Source: Brevibacillus brevis
Lineage (GTDB): Bacteria > Bacillota > Bacilli > Brevibacillales > Brevibacillaceae
Direction: 5' to 3'
DNA: 64,000 nt
Assembly (NCBI RefSeq): GCF_001039275.2
Contig: NZ_CP030117.1
Location: 2,356,001 to 2,420,000 of the forward strand
Shown: positions 1 through 8,567 of the stretch, piece by piece
Layout: every line of letters begins with the position of its first letter
Numbering within the stretch: the stretch's first letter is position 1
Notes under the pieces: model-generated
The model's database searches: none
Seen by the model: only the letters and a program-made list of their open reading frames with translations
Told to the model about the DNA's origin: nothing
Made by a program: the position numbers and the translations under genes

Positions 1-37
1 GCAAAATCATTCGGCAGTTGATGCAAAATAATTAAAA

Positions 38-66
38 AAACGCCAAATTTCTTGGCGTTTATTAAA
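38..66. terminator. Terminator at left edge, probably bidirectional
   Basis: The arms AAACGCCAA and TTGGCGTTT enclose a 5-base loop, with an A-run before and a T-rich stretch after. It probably ends a gene lying left of the window. The 80 bases after it hold nothing recognisable. Confidence 0.7.
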
Positions 67-145
67 ATGGATAAGGTAATAATTGGATTGATAGAAGTGA
101 AGTTAACAAGCTTTTAAAAAGGAACGATGAACCAACAAAACTGTC

Positions 146-356
146 GAGAAGAAAAAGCGCAGAGCTCGTAGACCTTGACAAAGCCTACCCAGTCGGAACT
201 GCAAAAAGGGGACCACGCTTGTCGAACACTTCTTCCTCGAGAACCTTCCGCCCGTAGGGTGCTTTGGCTCGACGGACCCCTTTTTGCAGTGGAGACGGAC
301 AGTGAATCACCTTTGCAAGCGTGTCAGAGTCGAAGGGAACTGTGCTTTTTCTTCTC
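146..356. repeat. Nested long inverted repeat, function unknown
   Basis: Two inverted repeats are nested. The outer arms are 146-162 and 340-356 (16 of 17 bases complementary, the exception being a G-T type pair). The inner arms are 198-211 and 277-290 (14 of 14). A third possible pairing joins ACGCTTG at 215-221 with CAAGCGT at 316-322, which competes with the inner stem. The element lies in the non-coding space downstream of rocR. A 78-codon reading frame across it has no ribosome site and no protein-like composition. It could be a structured RNA, a transcription end, or a non-autonomous mobile palindromic element. No target-site duplication was identified. Confidence 0.6.
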
Positions 357-400
357 CTCCACTATGTTGACTCAAACCAAAACGTTTTTATTGGTATGCT

Positions 401-1819
401 TTACCCCTTAATCCCCAGCTTACGCAAACGATACTGCAAGCTTTGACGACTGATCTGCAATTCCTTGGCTGCTCGTGAAATATTCCCGTTATAGCGTTCC
501 ACAACATGGTGAATATATGCTGTTTCAAATTCTTGCATGGTTTCCTTCAATGGTTTTCCTTCGTCCACAAAAGGCAACGTGTGAGGGGAGGGTTGCTCGA
601 TTGTTACGGAAGCGGCTGGCATACGACGCAAAAAGTGCAAGGGTAAGTGTTCATAGCGGATCGTTGATTCGTCAATCATCAGATTCATGGCCCCCTCAAT
701 CAAGTGTTGAAGTTCACGCACATTACCAGGCCAGTCATGCTGGATAAAAAATTGCAGGACCTCGTCGCTGATTCCACTTACTTCCATTTGAAACAGCTCA
801 TTGTATTTCTCAATAAAATGGCTGACCAGCATCGGAATATCTTCCTTGCGTTCCCGAAGCGGGGGGAGAAATAACGTGACGACGCCGAGACGATAGTACA
901 AGTCTTTTCGCAGATGGGAATTGGCGATTGCCTCAACAGGATCTTCATTGATAGCGGCAATGATTCGTACATCGATCGACCGATCCTTGGTGTCCCCAAT
1001 ACGTCTAATCGACTTCTCTTGCAGAGCGCGCAACAATTTTGCCTGGAGTGGCATACTAAGCGAGTTGATTTCGTCGAGAAAAAGTGTTCCGCCTTCTGCT
1101 TGCTCAAACAATCCGGGTCGCTCTACTGCCCCAGTAAATGCTCCGCGAGCCGTTCCAAACAAAAGCCCTTCGATCAGGCTATCCGGAAGCGCAGCGCAGT
1201 TTTGTGAAATAAGGGGACCAGAAGCACGGAGACTGGCATTATGAATGCTTTGCACGAACAGCTCTTTCCCGGCACCAGTTTCACCGACTACCAACACGGA
1301 CGAGGAGGTGCGTGCTGCACGTTTGGCATTTTCTATGACATCGAGAATAGGACCGCTTCTCCCGATAATGTGCTCGAATGTGTAGCGTGACCCGTTTTTT
1401 TGCAGCAAGTTTTCTCTGATCAACCGTTCCATTTTGGTAACATCATTTGCGATTTCCATTGCGCCGATGATCTTGCCATTTTCAATGATGGGATAGGTAT
1501 TGTTGATGGTTGAAATTTCTTTTTGCTTGTCATTGAAATACGTTTGGCGTGTATTGCGAATGCTATTTCCGGTACGCAAGCATGTGAGCAAGGTACTTTC
1601 CTGTCCAGACGGGAACTGAAAAACCTCTGCCAAAGGTTTGTGCAAAACGTCTTGTCTGGTCATCGATTCCAGCTCGGTCATTTTGGAATTGTAGACAATC
1701 GTTGTCCCGTCCGAATCGATGACATGTACACCTTCATTCATTCTGTCCAAAATATGTTCATAAATGCGCAAGAGAGTATCAGCCGAAGAATTATGCGTAG
1801 AAGACGACACCGTGGTCAC
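401..1819 (-). CDS. rocR: Sigma-54-dependent activator RocR (arginine/ornithine catabolism)
   Basis: A 472-residue enhancer-binding protein. It has an N-terminal PAS-type sensor (about residues 20-125), an AAA+ sigma-54 interaction domain (about 150-375) with Walker A GETGAGKE at 179-186, the sigma-54 contact loop GAFTGA at 226-231 and Walker B LFLDEI at 246-251, then a Fis-type helix-turn-helix at the C-terminus (about 440-470). In B. subtilis RocR senses ornithine or citrulline and drives the roc genes with SigL. Here it is divergent from rocD, which has a sigma-54 promoter, so the assignment is well supported by context. The start codon is GTG with AAGGAAAGG just upstream. The Walker A has alanine where threonine is commoner, which is a mild change. 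Confidence 0.93.
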   Translation of the reverse strand: MTTVSSSTHNSSADTLLRIYEHILDRMNEGVHVIDSDGTTIVYNSKMTELESMTRQDVLHKPLAEVFQFPSGQESTLLTCLRTGNSIRNTRQTYFNDKQKEISTINNTYPIIENGKIIGAMEIANDVTKMERLIRENLLQKNGSRYTFEHIIGRSGPILDVIENAKRAARTSSSVLVVGETGAGKELFVQSIHNASLRASGPLISQNCAALPDSLIEGLLFGTARGAFTGAVERPGLFEQAEGGTLFLDEINSLSMPLQAKLLRALQEKSIRRIGDTKDRSIDVRIIAAINEDPVEAIANSHLRKDLYYRLGVVTLFLPPLRERKEDIPMLVSHFIEKYNELFQMEVSGISDEVLQFFIQHDWPGNVRELQHLIEGAMNLMIDESTIRYEHLPLHFLRRMPAASVTIEQPSPHTLPFVDEGKPLKETMQEFETAYIHHVVERYNGNISRAAKELQISRQSLQYRLRKLGIKG

Positions 1820-1860
1820 CAGCCTTTCCTTATGAGGGTATCATAGCATAAAGGGAATGA

Positions 1861-1920
1861 GTGCAAAAACATTATGCACTGCAAAAGAATATGAATGCCA
1901 GATGCAAAATTTTTTTGCTC
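1861..1920. promoter_or_regulatory. Two upstream activating dyads, probable RocR sites
   Basis: GTGCAAAAACATTATGCAC (1861-1879) and GATGCAAAATTTTTTTGCTC (1901-1920) are both inverted repeats built on TGCAAAA, with centres about 40 bp apart, roughly four helical turns. They lie 50-100 bp upstream of the sigma-54 promoter, the usual place for an enhancer-binding protein. A weaker TGCAAAAG half-site lies between them. Assignment to RocR is inferred from position. Confidence 0.65.
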
Positions 1921-1960
1921 GTCTGATCGGATTGGATCGAATTTATGGGGTTTTCCTATT

Positions 1961-1976
1961 TGGCACCGTTCTTGCT
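1961..1976 (+). promoter_or_regulatory. Sigma-54 (SigL) -24/-12 promoter of rocD
   Basis: TGGCACCGTTCTTGCT matches the sigma-54 consensus TGGCAC-N5-TTGC exactly, with the GG and GC doublets correctly spaced. It ends 39 bases before the rocD start and is on the same strand. Confidence 0.92.
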
Positions 1977-2015
1977 AGATAATTTTAGCAAGTGATCTTG
2001 AAGGAGGCTAACGAC

Positions 2016-3227
2016 ATGAGTAAAACAAACGTGGTTATTGAACAAACAGAAAAATTTGGTGCGCACAACTATCATCCGCTACCGATCGTTATTTCCAAAG
2101 CTGAAGGCGTATGGGTACACGATCCGGAAGGCAATAAATATCTGGATATGCTGAGTGCATATTCTGCGCTGAACCAAGGGCATCGTCATCCACGTATCAT
2201 CCAAGCTCTGAAAGATCAAGCAGATAAAGTAACGCTCACTTCCCGAGCTTTTTACAATGACCAACTGGGTGAATTCTACGAAAAGCTTTCTGCGGTGACA
2301 GGAAAAGAAATGATCCTGCCAATGAACACTGGTGCAGAAGCAGTAGAGACTGCACTTAAAGCGGTTCGTCGCTGGGCTTACGACGTGAAAAAAGTACCAG
2401 AGAACCAAGCAGAAATCATCGTATGTGAAGGCAACTTCCATGGTCGTACGGTCACAGTAACTTCCTTCTCTTCTGCAGAAGAGTACAGACGTGGCTTCGG
2501 ACCATTCACGCCTGGTTTCAAAATCATTCCGTATGGCGATATCGAAGCACTTAAGCAAGCAATTACACCGAATACAGCAGCATTCATGCTGGAGCCAATC
2601 CAAGGAGAAGCAGGCATCATCATCCCGCAAGAGGGCTTCCTGAAGCAAGCACAAGAGGTATGTAAAGCAAACAACGTACTTTTGGTCAGCGATGAGATCC
2701 AGACGGGCTTCGGTCGCACAGGTAAAATGTTTGCCAGCGATTGGGAAGATGTAGTACCAGACATGTACATCATGGGGAAAGCTCTTGGTGGTGGTGTGTT
2801 CCCGATCTCCGCAGTAGCAGCAGATAAAGAAATCTTGAGCGTATTTGAGCCAGGCTCCCACGGTTCTACCTTTGGCGGAAATCCACTCGGATGTGCGGTT
2901 GCTGTTGCAGCTATGGATGTATTGGCTGACGAAGGCCTTGTACAGCGCTCCCTGGAAATGGGCGCATACTTCATGGAGAAATTGAAAGAAATCAACAACC
3001 CGATCATCAAGGAAATTCGCGGTCGCGGTCTGTTCATTGGTTTGGAGCTGACAACTGCGGCTCGTCCATATTGCGAAAAACTAAAAGAACTGGGACTTCT
3101 GTGCAAAGAAACACATGAGACGACCATTCGCTTTGCACCACCGCTCGTTATCAGCAAAGAAGACCTGGATTGGGCAATTGATCGCATCAAGCAAGTTCTG
3201 CACGTGACAGAAGCTGCAAACGCATAA
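2016..3227 (+). CDS. rocD: Ornithine aminotransferase RocD
   Basis: A 403-residue class III PLP aminotransferase that converts ornithine and 2-oxoglutarate to glutamate-5-semialdehyde and glutamate, the second step of arginine breakdown. It shows the N-terminal motif NYHPLP, the cofactor region [11 protein letters not shown], the [13 protein letters not shown] block and the Schiff-base lysine in MGKALGGG (about K255). Length fits the family. The start is the ATG eight bases after AAGGAGG; an in-frame GTG at 1992 precedes that ribosome site and is rejected. Transcription is expected from the sigma-54 promoter just upstream under RocR control. Confidence 0.96.
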   Translation: MSKTNVVIEQTEKFGAHNYHPLPIVISKAEGVWVHDPEGNKYLDMLSAYSALNQGHRHPRIIQALKDQADKVTLTSRAFYNDQLGEFYEKLSAVTGKEMILPMNTGAEAVETALKAVRRWAYDVKKVPENQAEIIVCEGNFHGRTVTVTSFSSAEEYRRGFGPFTPGFKIIPYGDIEALKQAITPNTAAFMLEPIQGEAGIIIPQEGFLKQAQEVCKANNVLLVSDEIQTGFGRTGKMFASDWEDVVPDMYIMGKALGGGVFPISAVAADKEILSVFEPGSHGSTFGGNPLGCAVAVAAMDVLADEGLVQRSLEMGAYFMEKLKEINNPIIKEIRGRGLFIGLELTTAARPYCEKLKELGLLCKETHETTIRFAPPLVISKEDLDWAIDRIKQVLHVTEAANA

Positions 3228-3234
3228 TAGCAAC

Positions 3235-3269
3235 GAAAAAAGCCATCCTGTAATAGGGTGGCTTTTTTT
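3235..3269 (+). terminator. rocD terminator
   Basis: AAAAAAGCCATCC pairs with GGGTGGCTTTTTTT around a short loop directly after the rocD stop codon. Confidence 0.85.
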
Positions 3270-3327
3270 CTTGAGGGGTCATTATGACAGAATAGTCACA
3301 TCATTCGTTCGACAAATTTCGACTGAC

Positions 3328-3436
3328 TGTGGATAAATGGAAAAAAACATCCACAAAGGAAATGCTTGGATACTTATAAGTTACACACAATTTGCCCACA
3401 TGTTACCAACAAGATGTCCACATTGCTTGTGGATAT
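3328..3436. promoter_or_regulatory. Cluster of DnaA boxes upstream of sda
   Basis: There is one perfect box, TGTGGATAA at 3328-3336 (complement of TTATCCACA), one near-perfect box TGTGGATAT at 3428-3436, and four degenerate boxes ending in CCACA or CACA at 3347-3355, 3381-3389, 3392-3400 and 3414-3422. In B. subtilis, sda transcription is controlled by DnaA through such boxes, coupling sporulation to replication. The arrangement supports the same control here. Confidence 0.8.
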
Positions 3437-3444
3437 CCGAACGG

Positions 3445-3473
3445 TTGTTCGATGCAAGTGCTTCTGTTACAAT
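3445..3473 (+). promoter_or_regulatory. Sigma-A promoter of sda
   Basis: TTGTTC at 3445-3450 and TACAAT at 3468-3473 are separated by 17 bases. They lie immediately after the last DnaA box and 31 bases before the sda start. Confidence 0.65.
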
Positions 3474-3504
3474 GGGCTCATATTAAAGATGGAGGTGAGC
3501 AAAG

Positions 3505-3642
3505 GTGAAATACTTAAGTGACCAAATGTTGATAGAAGTATATCATCGAGCTGTCGACCTTCAACTAGATGCAGCTTTTATCGAATTGCTTCGCGAAGAA
3601 CTACAGCATCGGAATATCCGTATCACGCAGTTCAGCGCCTAA
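3505..3642 (+). CDS. sda: Sporulation checkpoint inhibitor Sda
   Basis: A 45-codon gene starting with GTG, preceded by GGAGGTGA. The product begins VKYLSDQMLIEVYHRA and matches the Sda pattern (LSDELLIESY, then FIEL and a second basic helix), a helical hairpin of about 46 residues. Sda blocks autophosphorylation of the sporulation kinases and so stops sporulation while replication is perturbed. Recognition rests on the N-terminal pattern, the length and the DnaA-box cluster directly upstream. It stands alone between two terminators. Confidence 0.88.
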   Translation: MKYLSDQMLIEVYHRAVDLQLDAAFIELLREELQHRNIRITQFSA

Positions 3643-3673
3643 GAGCAAAATCATCACACATACGTAACATATG

Positions 3674-3716
3674 GCAAAAGCCATCCTCTTATTTCGAAGG
3701 GAGGATGGCTTTTGTT
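3674..3716. terminator. Bidirectional terminator between sda and the 169-residue gene
   Basis: GCAAAAGCCATCCTC pairs with GAGGATGGCTTTTGT, giving a long stem with A- and T-rich flanks usable by both converging genes. Confidence 0.85.
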
Positions 3717-3719
3717 ATC

Positions 3720-4229
3720 TTACGCTTGCTCTGTAATAAACTCTAAAGCGGTAATTCCTTTGATCGGTGCTTCATTTGCCAGCAATACTTCCGGCAAATA
3801 AAAGTACACAGGACCATCTTCTTTAATAGGCTTGCCGTCTTTGGAGAATTGCAGGATGGCTCTTCTTGCCTCTGCAAGTGGAAGAACGATCGCTTCCTGA
3901 TCCTCGCGGTGAAGACGGACATGAGTCACCTCTGGTAGGGGTTCAGCATTTGTAATGAAGGGATCGAGACGAATTCCGTACTCGCCTTCAAGCACTTTAC
4001 GTTCTTCGGCTAAGCTTTTTCGTTCGGAAGGAAGCGTAGCCCCTTCGCGCAATTCCTTATCCCACTGCGTCCCCGTGCCAGCCAAATACTTTGCTTGCGT
4101 AGCCAGCGAGCTATCATCTTCGCCCGAGTATGTTTTCAGATCGAATTTGCGTTCATCAAAAACCCAAACGGTTGGATCTAATGTAATAGGGAAAGCAATG
4201 GCCCCTTTGAACACGATAACATCAGACAT
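3720..4229 (-). CDS. Conserved hypothetical protein, 169 residues
   Basis: Not recognised. The product is soluble, charged and free of cysteine, with no signal peptide or membrane segment. The N-terminus (VFKGAIAFPITLDPTVWVFDE) reads like a beta-rich fold, the middle is rich in Glu, Lys and Arg, and the C-terminal third has alternating hydrophobic strands. The start ATG is preceded by a GGAGGAATG-like ribosome site on the complementary strand. It is transcribed convergently with sda and divergently from the AbgT transporter. Codon use and composition look native. No function is proposed. Confidence 0.75.
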   Translation of the reverse strand: MSDVIVFKGAIAFPITLDPTVWVFDERKFDLKTYSGEDDSSLATQAKYLAGTGTQWDKELREGATLPSERKSLAEERKVLEGEYGIRLDPFITNAEPLPEVTHVRLHREDQEAIVLPLAEARRAILQFSKDGKPIKEDGPVYFYLPEVLLANEAPIKGITALEFITEQA

Positions 4230-4337
4230 ACGTCATTCCTCCGTGATCATTCATAATCAATCTCTATATTACTATAGACTCGCAAATGACAGCAATTATC
4301 CAAAAAGCGAAAATTTCATAAAATAGTCTAAAAATTA

Positions 4338-4365
4338 TTGACAAGCATTGTATAGATTATATAAT
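4338..4365 (+). promoter_or_regulatory. Strong sigma-A promoter of the AbgT transporter
   Basis: TTGACA and TATAAT, both perfect consensus hexamers, are separated by 16 bases. Confidence 0.8.
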
Positions 4366-4634
4366 CATATTAGAAAGTTATTATGTGAGAGTGAACTTTG
4401 TCTGCTACATTTGAATTCTGACTAAAAAGTTGGGGTCAGATAAAAGGCATTGTGTACAAGTCTTTCGATTCTTGAAAAGGCTTTCACGAAAAAGGGAAGC
4501 TCACTTCGTCTTTCTCCCGCTGTACCATCAACGGCGATGAGCGCTTGAGAAGGAAGACCACATCATTCATCCCGAGGATGGTTGCAAAGCCGCAGAAACA
4601 TTCAGGGAATTCAAACGACTTAGGGGGCGAAACT
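4366..4634 (+). other. Long 5' leader of the AbgT transporter, no known riboswitch recognised
   Basis: The promoter is about 270 bases from the start codon. The leader contains a small hairpin (TCTGAC pairing with GTCAGA at about 4416-4441) and further GC-rich segments near 4490-4600. I compared it by eye with the T-box, SAM, TPP, FMN, lysine, glycine, ZTP, c-di-GMP, c-di-AMP and tetrahydrofolate riboswitch motifs and saw none. No terminator with a T-run is present. Confidence 0.4.
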
Positions 4635-6161
4635 ATGGCGAAAGGCACGAATGTGCAAGCAGATCTGATGAAGCAAAAAGGTATCTTAAAGTGGATTGAA
4701 ACGGTAGGGAATAAGCTCCCGCATCCATTTGTATTGTTCATTATTTTGTGTGGTGTATTGATGGTAGTCTCTGCAATCCTCGCAGCCATGGACTTTTCGG
4801 TTATGCATCCTGCAAAAGGCGAAGAGGTTGCCGTTAAGAGTTTGCTTAGCGTCGAAGGGATTCACTGGATTTTAACGAGTATGCTGAAAAACTTTATTGA
4901 ATTTCCAGCACTTGGTCTCGTTCTGGCGATGACGCTTGGAATTGGACTGGCAGAAAAAATCGGTCTTTTGACGACCGTTCTACGCAAAATGATGGCAGGC
5001 ATTCCGGCAGCGGTTGTGAGTTATGCAATTGTCTTTGTCGGTATATTAGGAAATCTTGCTTCTGATGCAGCCATGGTGATTATTCCTCCGCTCGGCGGTC
5101 TTGTGTTCTTGGCAATGGGGCGTCACCCGATTGCAGGCTTTGCAGCTGGTATGGCTGGTGTATCCTCCGGTTTTACAGCGAACTTTTTCATTGCCGGTAC
5201 AGATGCCCTCTTGGCAGGGATTAGTACCGAAGTAGCGAAAACGATTGATCCGAATGCAATGGTTACACCAGTAGATAACTGGTTCTTCATGTCAGCTTCC
5301 GTTGTCATCCTCGCTTTCATTGGTGGATGGATTACCGATAAAATTATCGAACCACGCCTTGGCACGTATCACGGCGATCGAAACGTACAATTCGAGGAAG
5401 TAACGCCTCAAGAAAACAAAGCATTGCGCAAAACGGGTATCGCAGCGTTGATTTTCGTAGTCATTGTAGGATTGCTGGTCGTTCCAGAAGGATCACTGTT
5501 GCGTGATCCAAAGACAGGCGACTTCTTGACATCACCGTTTTTGAAAGGGATCATTCCCATCATCTTGTTGTTCTTCGTGACCGTATCGTTTGTGTACGGT
5601 AGAGCAATGGGACTGATTAAAACATCGAAGGACATTCCGCATTACATGTCCGAAGCAATCAAGGATATGTCCGGCTTTATTGTGTTAGCGTTTACAGCAG
5701 CGCAGTTCATCGCGTTCTTTAACTGGAGCAATATTGGTATCTTGATGGCTGTCAATGGCGCAGAATTCATGACAAACATGGGCTTGACTGGCTTGCCGAT
5801 CATTATTGCCTTTACACTTTTCACAGGTATCTGTAGCTTGTTTATTACAAGTGGTTCAGCGCTGTGGGCGATCCTGGCACCTGTATTCATGCCAATGCTG
5901 ATGCTGCTGGATTACAATCCGGCGTTTATCCAGGTCGCTTATCGGATTGCGGACTCTGCAACCAATACGATCTCACCTGTGAATCCGTACATTCCGCTCT
6001 TCCTGGCTTTCTATCAGAAGTATAATAAGAATGCAGGAATGGGAACGATTTTCTCTACCATGACTCCGTATGCAATCGTTTTCCTGGTCATATGGATCTT
6101 GCAATTGACAGCATGGTACTTCCTGGATCTCCCATTTGGTCCTGGTGTATACGCTCGCTAA
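4635..6161 (+). CDS. AbgT-family transporter (p-aminobenzoyl-glutamate type)
   Basis: A 508-residue integral membrane protein with about 11-13 hydrophobic segments. It shows AbgT-family features such as NKLPHPF near the N-terminus, LASDAAMVIIPPL, and a C-terminal segment with ADSATNTISPVNPYIPL. E. coli AbgT imports p-aminobenzoyl-glutamate, a folate breakdown product, while other members export sulfonamides or para-aminobenzoate, so the substrate cannot be fixed from sequence. The start is the ATG after TAGGGGGCG; an in-frame upstream ATG at 4545 would add 30 polar residues without a ribosome site. The gene is monocistronic, between a strong promoter and its own terminator. Confidence 0.9.
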   Translation: MAKGTNVQADLMKQKGILKWIETVGNKLPHPFVLFIILCGVLMVVSAILAAMDFSVMHPAKGEEVAVKSLLSVEGIHWILTSMLKNFIEFPALGLVLAMTLGIGLAEKIGLLTTVLRKMMAGIPAAVVSYAIVFVGILGNLASDAAMVIIPPLGGLVFLAMGRHPIAGFAAGMAGVSSGFTANFFIAGTDALLAGISTEVAKTIDPNAMVTPVDNWFFMSASVVILAFIGGWITDKIIEPRLGTYHGDRNVQFEEVTPQENKALRKTGIAALIFVVIVGLLVVPEGSLLRDPKTGDFLTSPFLKGIIPIILLFFVTVSFVYGRAMGLIKTSKDIPHYMSEAIKDMSGFIVLAFTAAQFIAFFNWSNIGILMAVNGAEFMTNMGLTGLPIIIAFTLFTGICSLFITSGSALWAILAPVFMPMLMLLDYNPAFIQVAYRIADSATNTISPVNPYIPLFLAFYQKYNKNAGMGTIFSTMTPYAIVFLVIWILQLTAWYFLDLPFGPGVYAR

Positions 6162-6177
6162 TCTGTTCTTTCGTAAG

Positions 6178-6210
6178 AAGAGAGTCGCTCATTGGGCGGC
6201 TCTTTTTTTC
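6178..6210 (+). terminator. Terminator of the AbgT gene
   Basis: AGAGTCGC pairs with GCGGCTCT, including one G-T pair, followed by seven T. Confidence 0.8.
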
Positions 6211-6293
6211 GTACACCAGAAGCTTGGACAATTGGAAAAAGACGGTTTATGCTGTGTGTATGTATGTGAAGGGAATTAAGGGAGGGAACGAAA

Positions 6294-7463
6294 GTGTACG
6301 ATTTTGATCAGCGCATCGAACGCAGAGGGACAGATAGTGTCAAATGGGAGATTCAGAATCCAAAAGTGAACGGTGAAGGAATGCTTCCGCTGTGGGTGGC
6401 GGATATGGATTTTGCTTGCGCTCCTGAAATCACGGAAGCACTGATCAAACGAGCAAGTCACCCGATATACGGATACACGTTGAAGTCAAATGCCCTTTAT
6501 CAGAGCTTGAAAGAGTGGATACACAAGCGATTTGGTGTAGAGGTAGAAGTGAGCTGGATGACGGGGATACCTGGAGTTGTTCCTGGCATACACGTAGCCG
6601 TAGAGGCTTATACAGCACCAGGAGAGGGTGTCTTGATCCAGACGCCTGTGTACCATCCTTTTTACCATGCAGTCGAAAATCGCGGACGTCATGTCGTGAC
6701 CAGCCCACTCTTGGAGCGTGACGGCCGTTATGAAATGAATTGGGATGATCTGGAACAAAAGCTGAGCGACCCGCGGGTGAAGCTCATGCTGCTCTGCACA
6801 CCGCATAATCCGCTCGGGCGGGTATGGACGAGAGAAGAGCTGGAGCGCTTGGGTAGATTGTGTGTAGAAAATGGCGTGCTTGTGGTTGCCGACGAGATTC
6901 ATTCGGATTTGGTCTATGAGCCAAATGTTCATACGCCTTTCTATTCGCTGGCACCGGAAATAGCCAATCAGAGTGTAACCTTCCTATCAGCCGCCAAAAC
7001 GTTTAACTTGGCAGGTCTGTATACTTCCTATCTGATGACAGAAAATCAGCAGTTATTGCGGAACTTCTCCATCACAGCATCCAAAATGGGCTATGAGAAT
7101 TTGAATCTGTTTGGGATGGAAGCAACGATTGCTGCCTACCAACATGGAGAAGCATGGCTGGAAGAACTGTTGATCTACTTACATAGGAATGCTGCCTATG
7201 TGCATGAGTTTTTATCGGCTCGTATTCCTGGGGTATCCATGGCGATTCCGGAAGCGACATACTTGGGGTGGATGGATTTTAGGCAGCTAGGACGTAGTCA
7301 GGCGGAGCTGAACAAGCTCATTCGCGAGGAAGCAAAGCTCGGCTTACACGATGGCACGACGTTTGGGCCCGATGGTGCAGGGTTCATGCGAATCAATTTT
7401 GCTTGCCCGAGATCGATTTTAGTCGAAGCGATGGAACGATTGGAGCAGGCCGTGCATAAGTAG
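6294..7463 (+). CDS. patB: PatB/MalY-type cystathionine beta-lyase (class I aminotransferase fold)
   Basis: A 389-residue PLP enzyme of fold type I. The N-terminus (FDQRIERRGTDSVKW) and LPLWVADMDF are typical of the MalY/PatB subgroup of C-S lyases. HNPLGRVW, VVADEIHSDLVY and the PLP lysine in SAAKTFNLAG (about K235) are present. These enzymes cleave cystathionine or cysteine S-conjugates to a thiol, pyruvate and ammonia. The GTG start is 6 bases after GGAGGGAA. The gene is followed 78 bases later by glutaminase on the same strand, which may be cotranscribed. True aminotransferase activity cannot be excluded from sequence. Confidence 0.88.
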   Translation: MYDFDQRIERRGTDSVKWEIQNPKVNGEGMLPLWVADMDFACAPEITEALIKRASHPIYGYTLKSNALYQSLKEWIHKRFGVEVEVSWMTGIPGVVPGIHVAVEAYTAPGEGVLIQTPVYHPFYHAVENRGRHVVTSPLLERDGRYEMNWDDLEQKLSDPRVKLMLLCTPHNPLGRVWTREELERLGRLCVENGVLVVADEIHSDLVYEPNVHTPFYSLAPEIANQSVTFLSAAKTFNLAGLYTSYLMTENQQLLRNFSITASKMGYENLNLFGMEATIAAYQHGEAWLEELLIYLHRNAAYVHEFLSARIPGVSMAIPEATYLGWMDFRQLGRSQAELNKLIREEAKLGLHDGTTFGPDGAGFMRINFACPRSILVEAMERLEQAVHK

Positions 7464-7541
7464 GGGTAATTTGACATGTCTCATATAGAAATCTACAATC
7501 GAATTTATATACATCGACGTAATAGACTGAGGGGTTTTTCG

Positions 7542-8474
7542 ATGGATTTGACACAAGCGTCCGAACAACTGGAGCAAGTACGCAACCAGTCACTTCAGTA
7601 TACAAACAAGGGGAGTGTAGCTTCCTACATCCCTGAATTGGCAAAAGTCGATCCGCATCAATTGGGAGTGGCTGTATGCTTGCCCGATGGGACGATTTTT
7701 TCTGCTGGTGATGCAGATGTACCTTTCTCGATGCAAAGTATCTCCAAGATATTCTCTCTCATCGTCGCCTTATGCCAGAACGGGAAGGACCACGTGTTTC
7801 GGCATGTGGGAAAAGAACCAACGGGAGACCCGTTTAATTCGATTATTAAACTCGAGACGACCGAATCCCATAAACCACTGAATCCGATGATTAATGCAGG
7901 AGCTATTGCGGTTGCGGGCATGATTCGCGGTGCCAACGTGGACGAACGGCTAGATGCTGTGCTGGCTTTGATGCGAAAAATGACGGGGAATCCTCATCTT
8001 TCTATCAATCAAGCGGTTTATTGTTCGGAAAAGAAAACGGCAGATCGCAATCGTGCCCTGGCTTGGTTTCTAAAGGACAGCGGCATACTGGAAACGGATG
8101 TAGAAGAAACGCTTGATCTGTATTTTCGCCATTGCTCGATAGAAGTGACAGCGAAGGAAGTAGCTACACTAGGGATGGTGCTTGCAGCAGACGGAATTCT
8201 CGTGAATACGGGTGAGCGAGTGATTCCAGAAGAAGTAGCGCGAATCTGCAAGACCTTCATGGTGACTTGTGGGATGTACAATGCCTCTGGTGAGTTCGCC
8301 ATTGATGTAGGAATTCCCGCGAAAAGTGGAGTTGCTGGCGGTATTATGGCAACAGTGCCACAGCGAATGGGTATTGGTGTGTTCGGTCCATCTTTGGATG
8401 ATAAAGGAAATTCGGTAGCCGGTGTCAAGCTGTTGGAGCAGCTCTCAAAAGAGTGGAAGCTTGGTATCTTTTAG
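7542..8474 (+). CDS. glsA: Glutaminase
   Basis: A 310-residue beta-lactamase-fold glutaminase that hydrolyses glutamine to glutamate and ammonia. The catalytic Ser-x-x-Lys is at S66-K69 in MQSISKIF; NPMINAGAI, ERNRALA-like DRNRALAWF and the C-terminal KSGVAGGI motif are all present. Length equals the usual 305-310. I chose the ATG at 7542 because AGGGG lies 7 bases upstream and MDLTQ matches family starts; an in-frame ATG at 7476 would add 22 residues and also has a weak purine stretch. The neighbour downstream is ylaN, as in B. subtilis (ylaM-ylaN). Confidence 0.94.
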   Translation: MDLTQASEQLEQVRNQSLQYTNKGSVASYIPELAKVDPHQLGVAVCLPDGTIFSAGDADVPFSMQSISKIFSLIVALCQNGKDHVFRHVGKEPTGDPFNSIIKLETTESHKPLNPMINAGAIAVAGMIRGANVDERLDAVLALMRKMTGNPHLSINQAVYCSEKKTADRNRALAWFLKDSGILETDVEETLDLYFRHCSIEVTAKEVATLGMVLAADGILVNTGERVIPEEVARICKTFMVTCGMYNASGEFAIDVGIPAKSGVAGGIMATVPQRMGIGVFGPSLDDKGNSVAGVKLLEQLSKEWKLGIF

Positions 8475-8567
8475 CTTCTTGCAGTTGATCTGTCTTCTCC
8501 CCTTTTCAAATGGCCCAGAATCGCGTACTATGTATGATAAGGATGGAGGCAAACGGAGGGATAGGTT

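Noticed and set aside
21..33. RocR site at the left edge (TGCAAAAT)
   Set aside because: Only a half-site is seen; the partner half is missing and the window ends, so it cannot be assessed.
175..411. 78-codon frame inside the nested inverted repeat
   Set aside because: No ribosome site, composition not protein-like, and it crosses both arms of the repeat.
2079..2861. 260-codon frame antisense to rocD
   Set aside because: Shadow of the rocD coding frame, Cys/His/Phe-rich product, no start signals.
4366..4634. Possible known riboswitch before the AbgT transporter
   Set aside because: None of the conserved riboswitch cores I know could be matched; recorded only as an unexplained leader.
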